In this document: one piece after another, positions 63,902-64,000 of the stretch
Layout of the letters: each line of letters opens with the position of its first letter
How positions within the stretch are numbered: position 1 is the first letter of the stretch
Assembly: GCF_002925845.1 (NCBI RefSeq)
Contig: NZ_PDNI01000015.1
Location: 1-64,000, forward strand
Length of the DNA: 64,000 nucleotides
Source: Roseovarius nitratireducens
GTDB taxonomy: Bacteria > Pseudomonadota > Alphaproteobacteria > Rhodobacterales > Rhodobacteraceae
Direction: 5' to 3'
Program-made: the position numbers and the translations under genes
Notes under the pieces: generated by a model
Databases searched by the model: none
What the model saw: the letters and a program-made list of their open reading frames with translations, nothing else
Told to the model about the DNA's origin: nothing

Positions 63902-64000
63902 GGTGTCCCCCGTTCGGGCCTTCTCTTGCCTGTCCCTAGCCCAGCGGCGCGCGGCGGGCAATCGGCTCCGGTGCCCTGCCACACGGAATGCCACTTTGCG

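Noticed and set aside
1-64000. CRISPR array, rRNA operon or prophage
   Set aside because: No regularly spaced repeats, no rRNA-like stretches and no phage structural genes were seen anywhere in the window.
63902-64000. End of an upstream minus-strand gene at the window edge
   Set aside because: A frame ending in TAG near 63940 is possible but too short to identify, so it is not called.

Overview
The window looks like a chromosomal segment of a Rhodobacteraceae species of the roseobacter type. This rests on high GC, the split ribosomal-protein cluster, an ilvE-petP-petR neighbourhood, UPF0262, a Hint-domain protein and a GcvT-type FAD oxidoreductase. Most of it is housekeeping. Three stretches are clearly AT-richer and look acquired: 4.66-5.5 kb (a DpnI-like endonuclease next to a broken MT-A70 methyltransferase), 42.0-52.4 kb (an amide-utilisation operon, two IS3-type remnants and an AlkB gene, ending at a tRNA-Pro) and 60.4-61.8 kb (a PD-(D/E)XK protein).

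Layout. 0-4.3 kb: C-terminal part of a dimethylglycine/sarcosine dehydrogenase-like enzyme, dapD, a cation exchanger and a small protein. 4.4-5.5 kb: MTase remnant plus DpnI-like enzyme. 5.6-15.4 kb: acetyltransferase and aspS (with an unusual 73-residue internal insert), cfa, pabB, a secreted protein, carB and a 39-residue membrane protein. 15.4-21.1 kb: oligopeptide-type ABC transporter (binding protein, two permeases, double ATPase). 21.3-24.0 kb: degP/Q-type protease and rarA. 24.2-35.5 kb: ribosomal cluster read on the minus strand from rpmC to rplQ, interrupted between rpmD and rplO by a plus-strand VWA protein and a DsbA-fold isomerase. 35.7-41.8 kb: HU, AMP nucleosidase, VOC protein and class II aldolase, ilvE, petP-petR-like regulators, a secreted protein. 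42.0-50.9 kb: nine-gene amide operon on the minus strand. 51-52.5 kb: IS remnants, alkB, tRNA-Pro(CGG). 52.6-58.0 kb: leuB, two unrelated genes, leuD, leuC. 58.2-63.9 kb: Hint protein, LpxR-like outer-membrane protein, PD-(D/E)XK protein, and a four-gene coupled cluster (UPF0262, low-Mr phosphatase, SnoaL/KSI-like protein, GNAT).

The best candidate for a coherent system is the amide operon. A Urt/Fmd-type high-affinity ABC importer is joined to aliphatic amidase AmiE, the ATPase AmiB and the AmiC-AmiR sensor/antiterminator pair. The leader before the first gene carries a strong intrinsic terminator and an overlapping six-base-loop hairpin, as expected for control by the ANTAR protein AmiR. 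In this layout AmiC would sense cytosolic amide and release AmiR, and AmiR would let transcription read through into the importer and amidase genes. Other points worth checking are the AspRS insert, a two-hairpin repeat present twice inside the ribosomal cluster, and the DpnI/MT-A70 locus.
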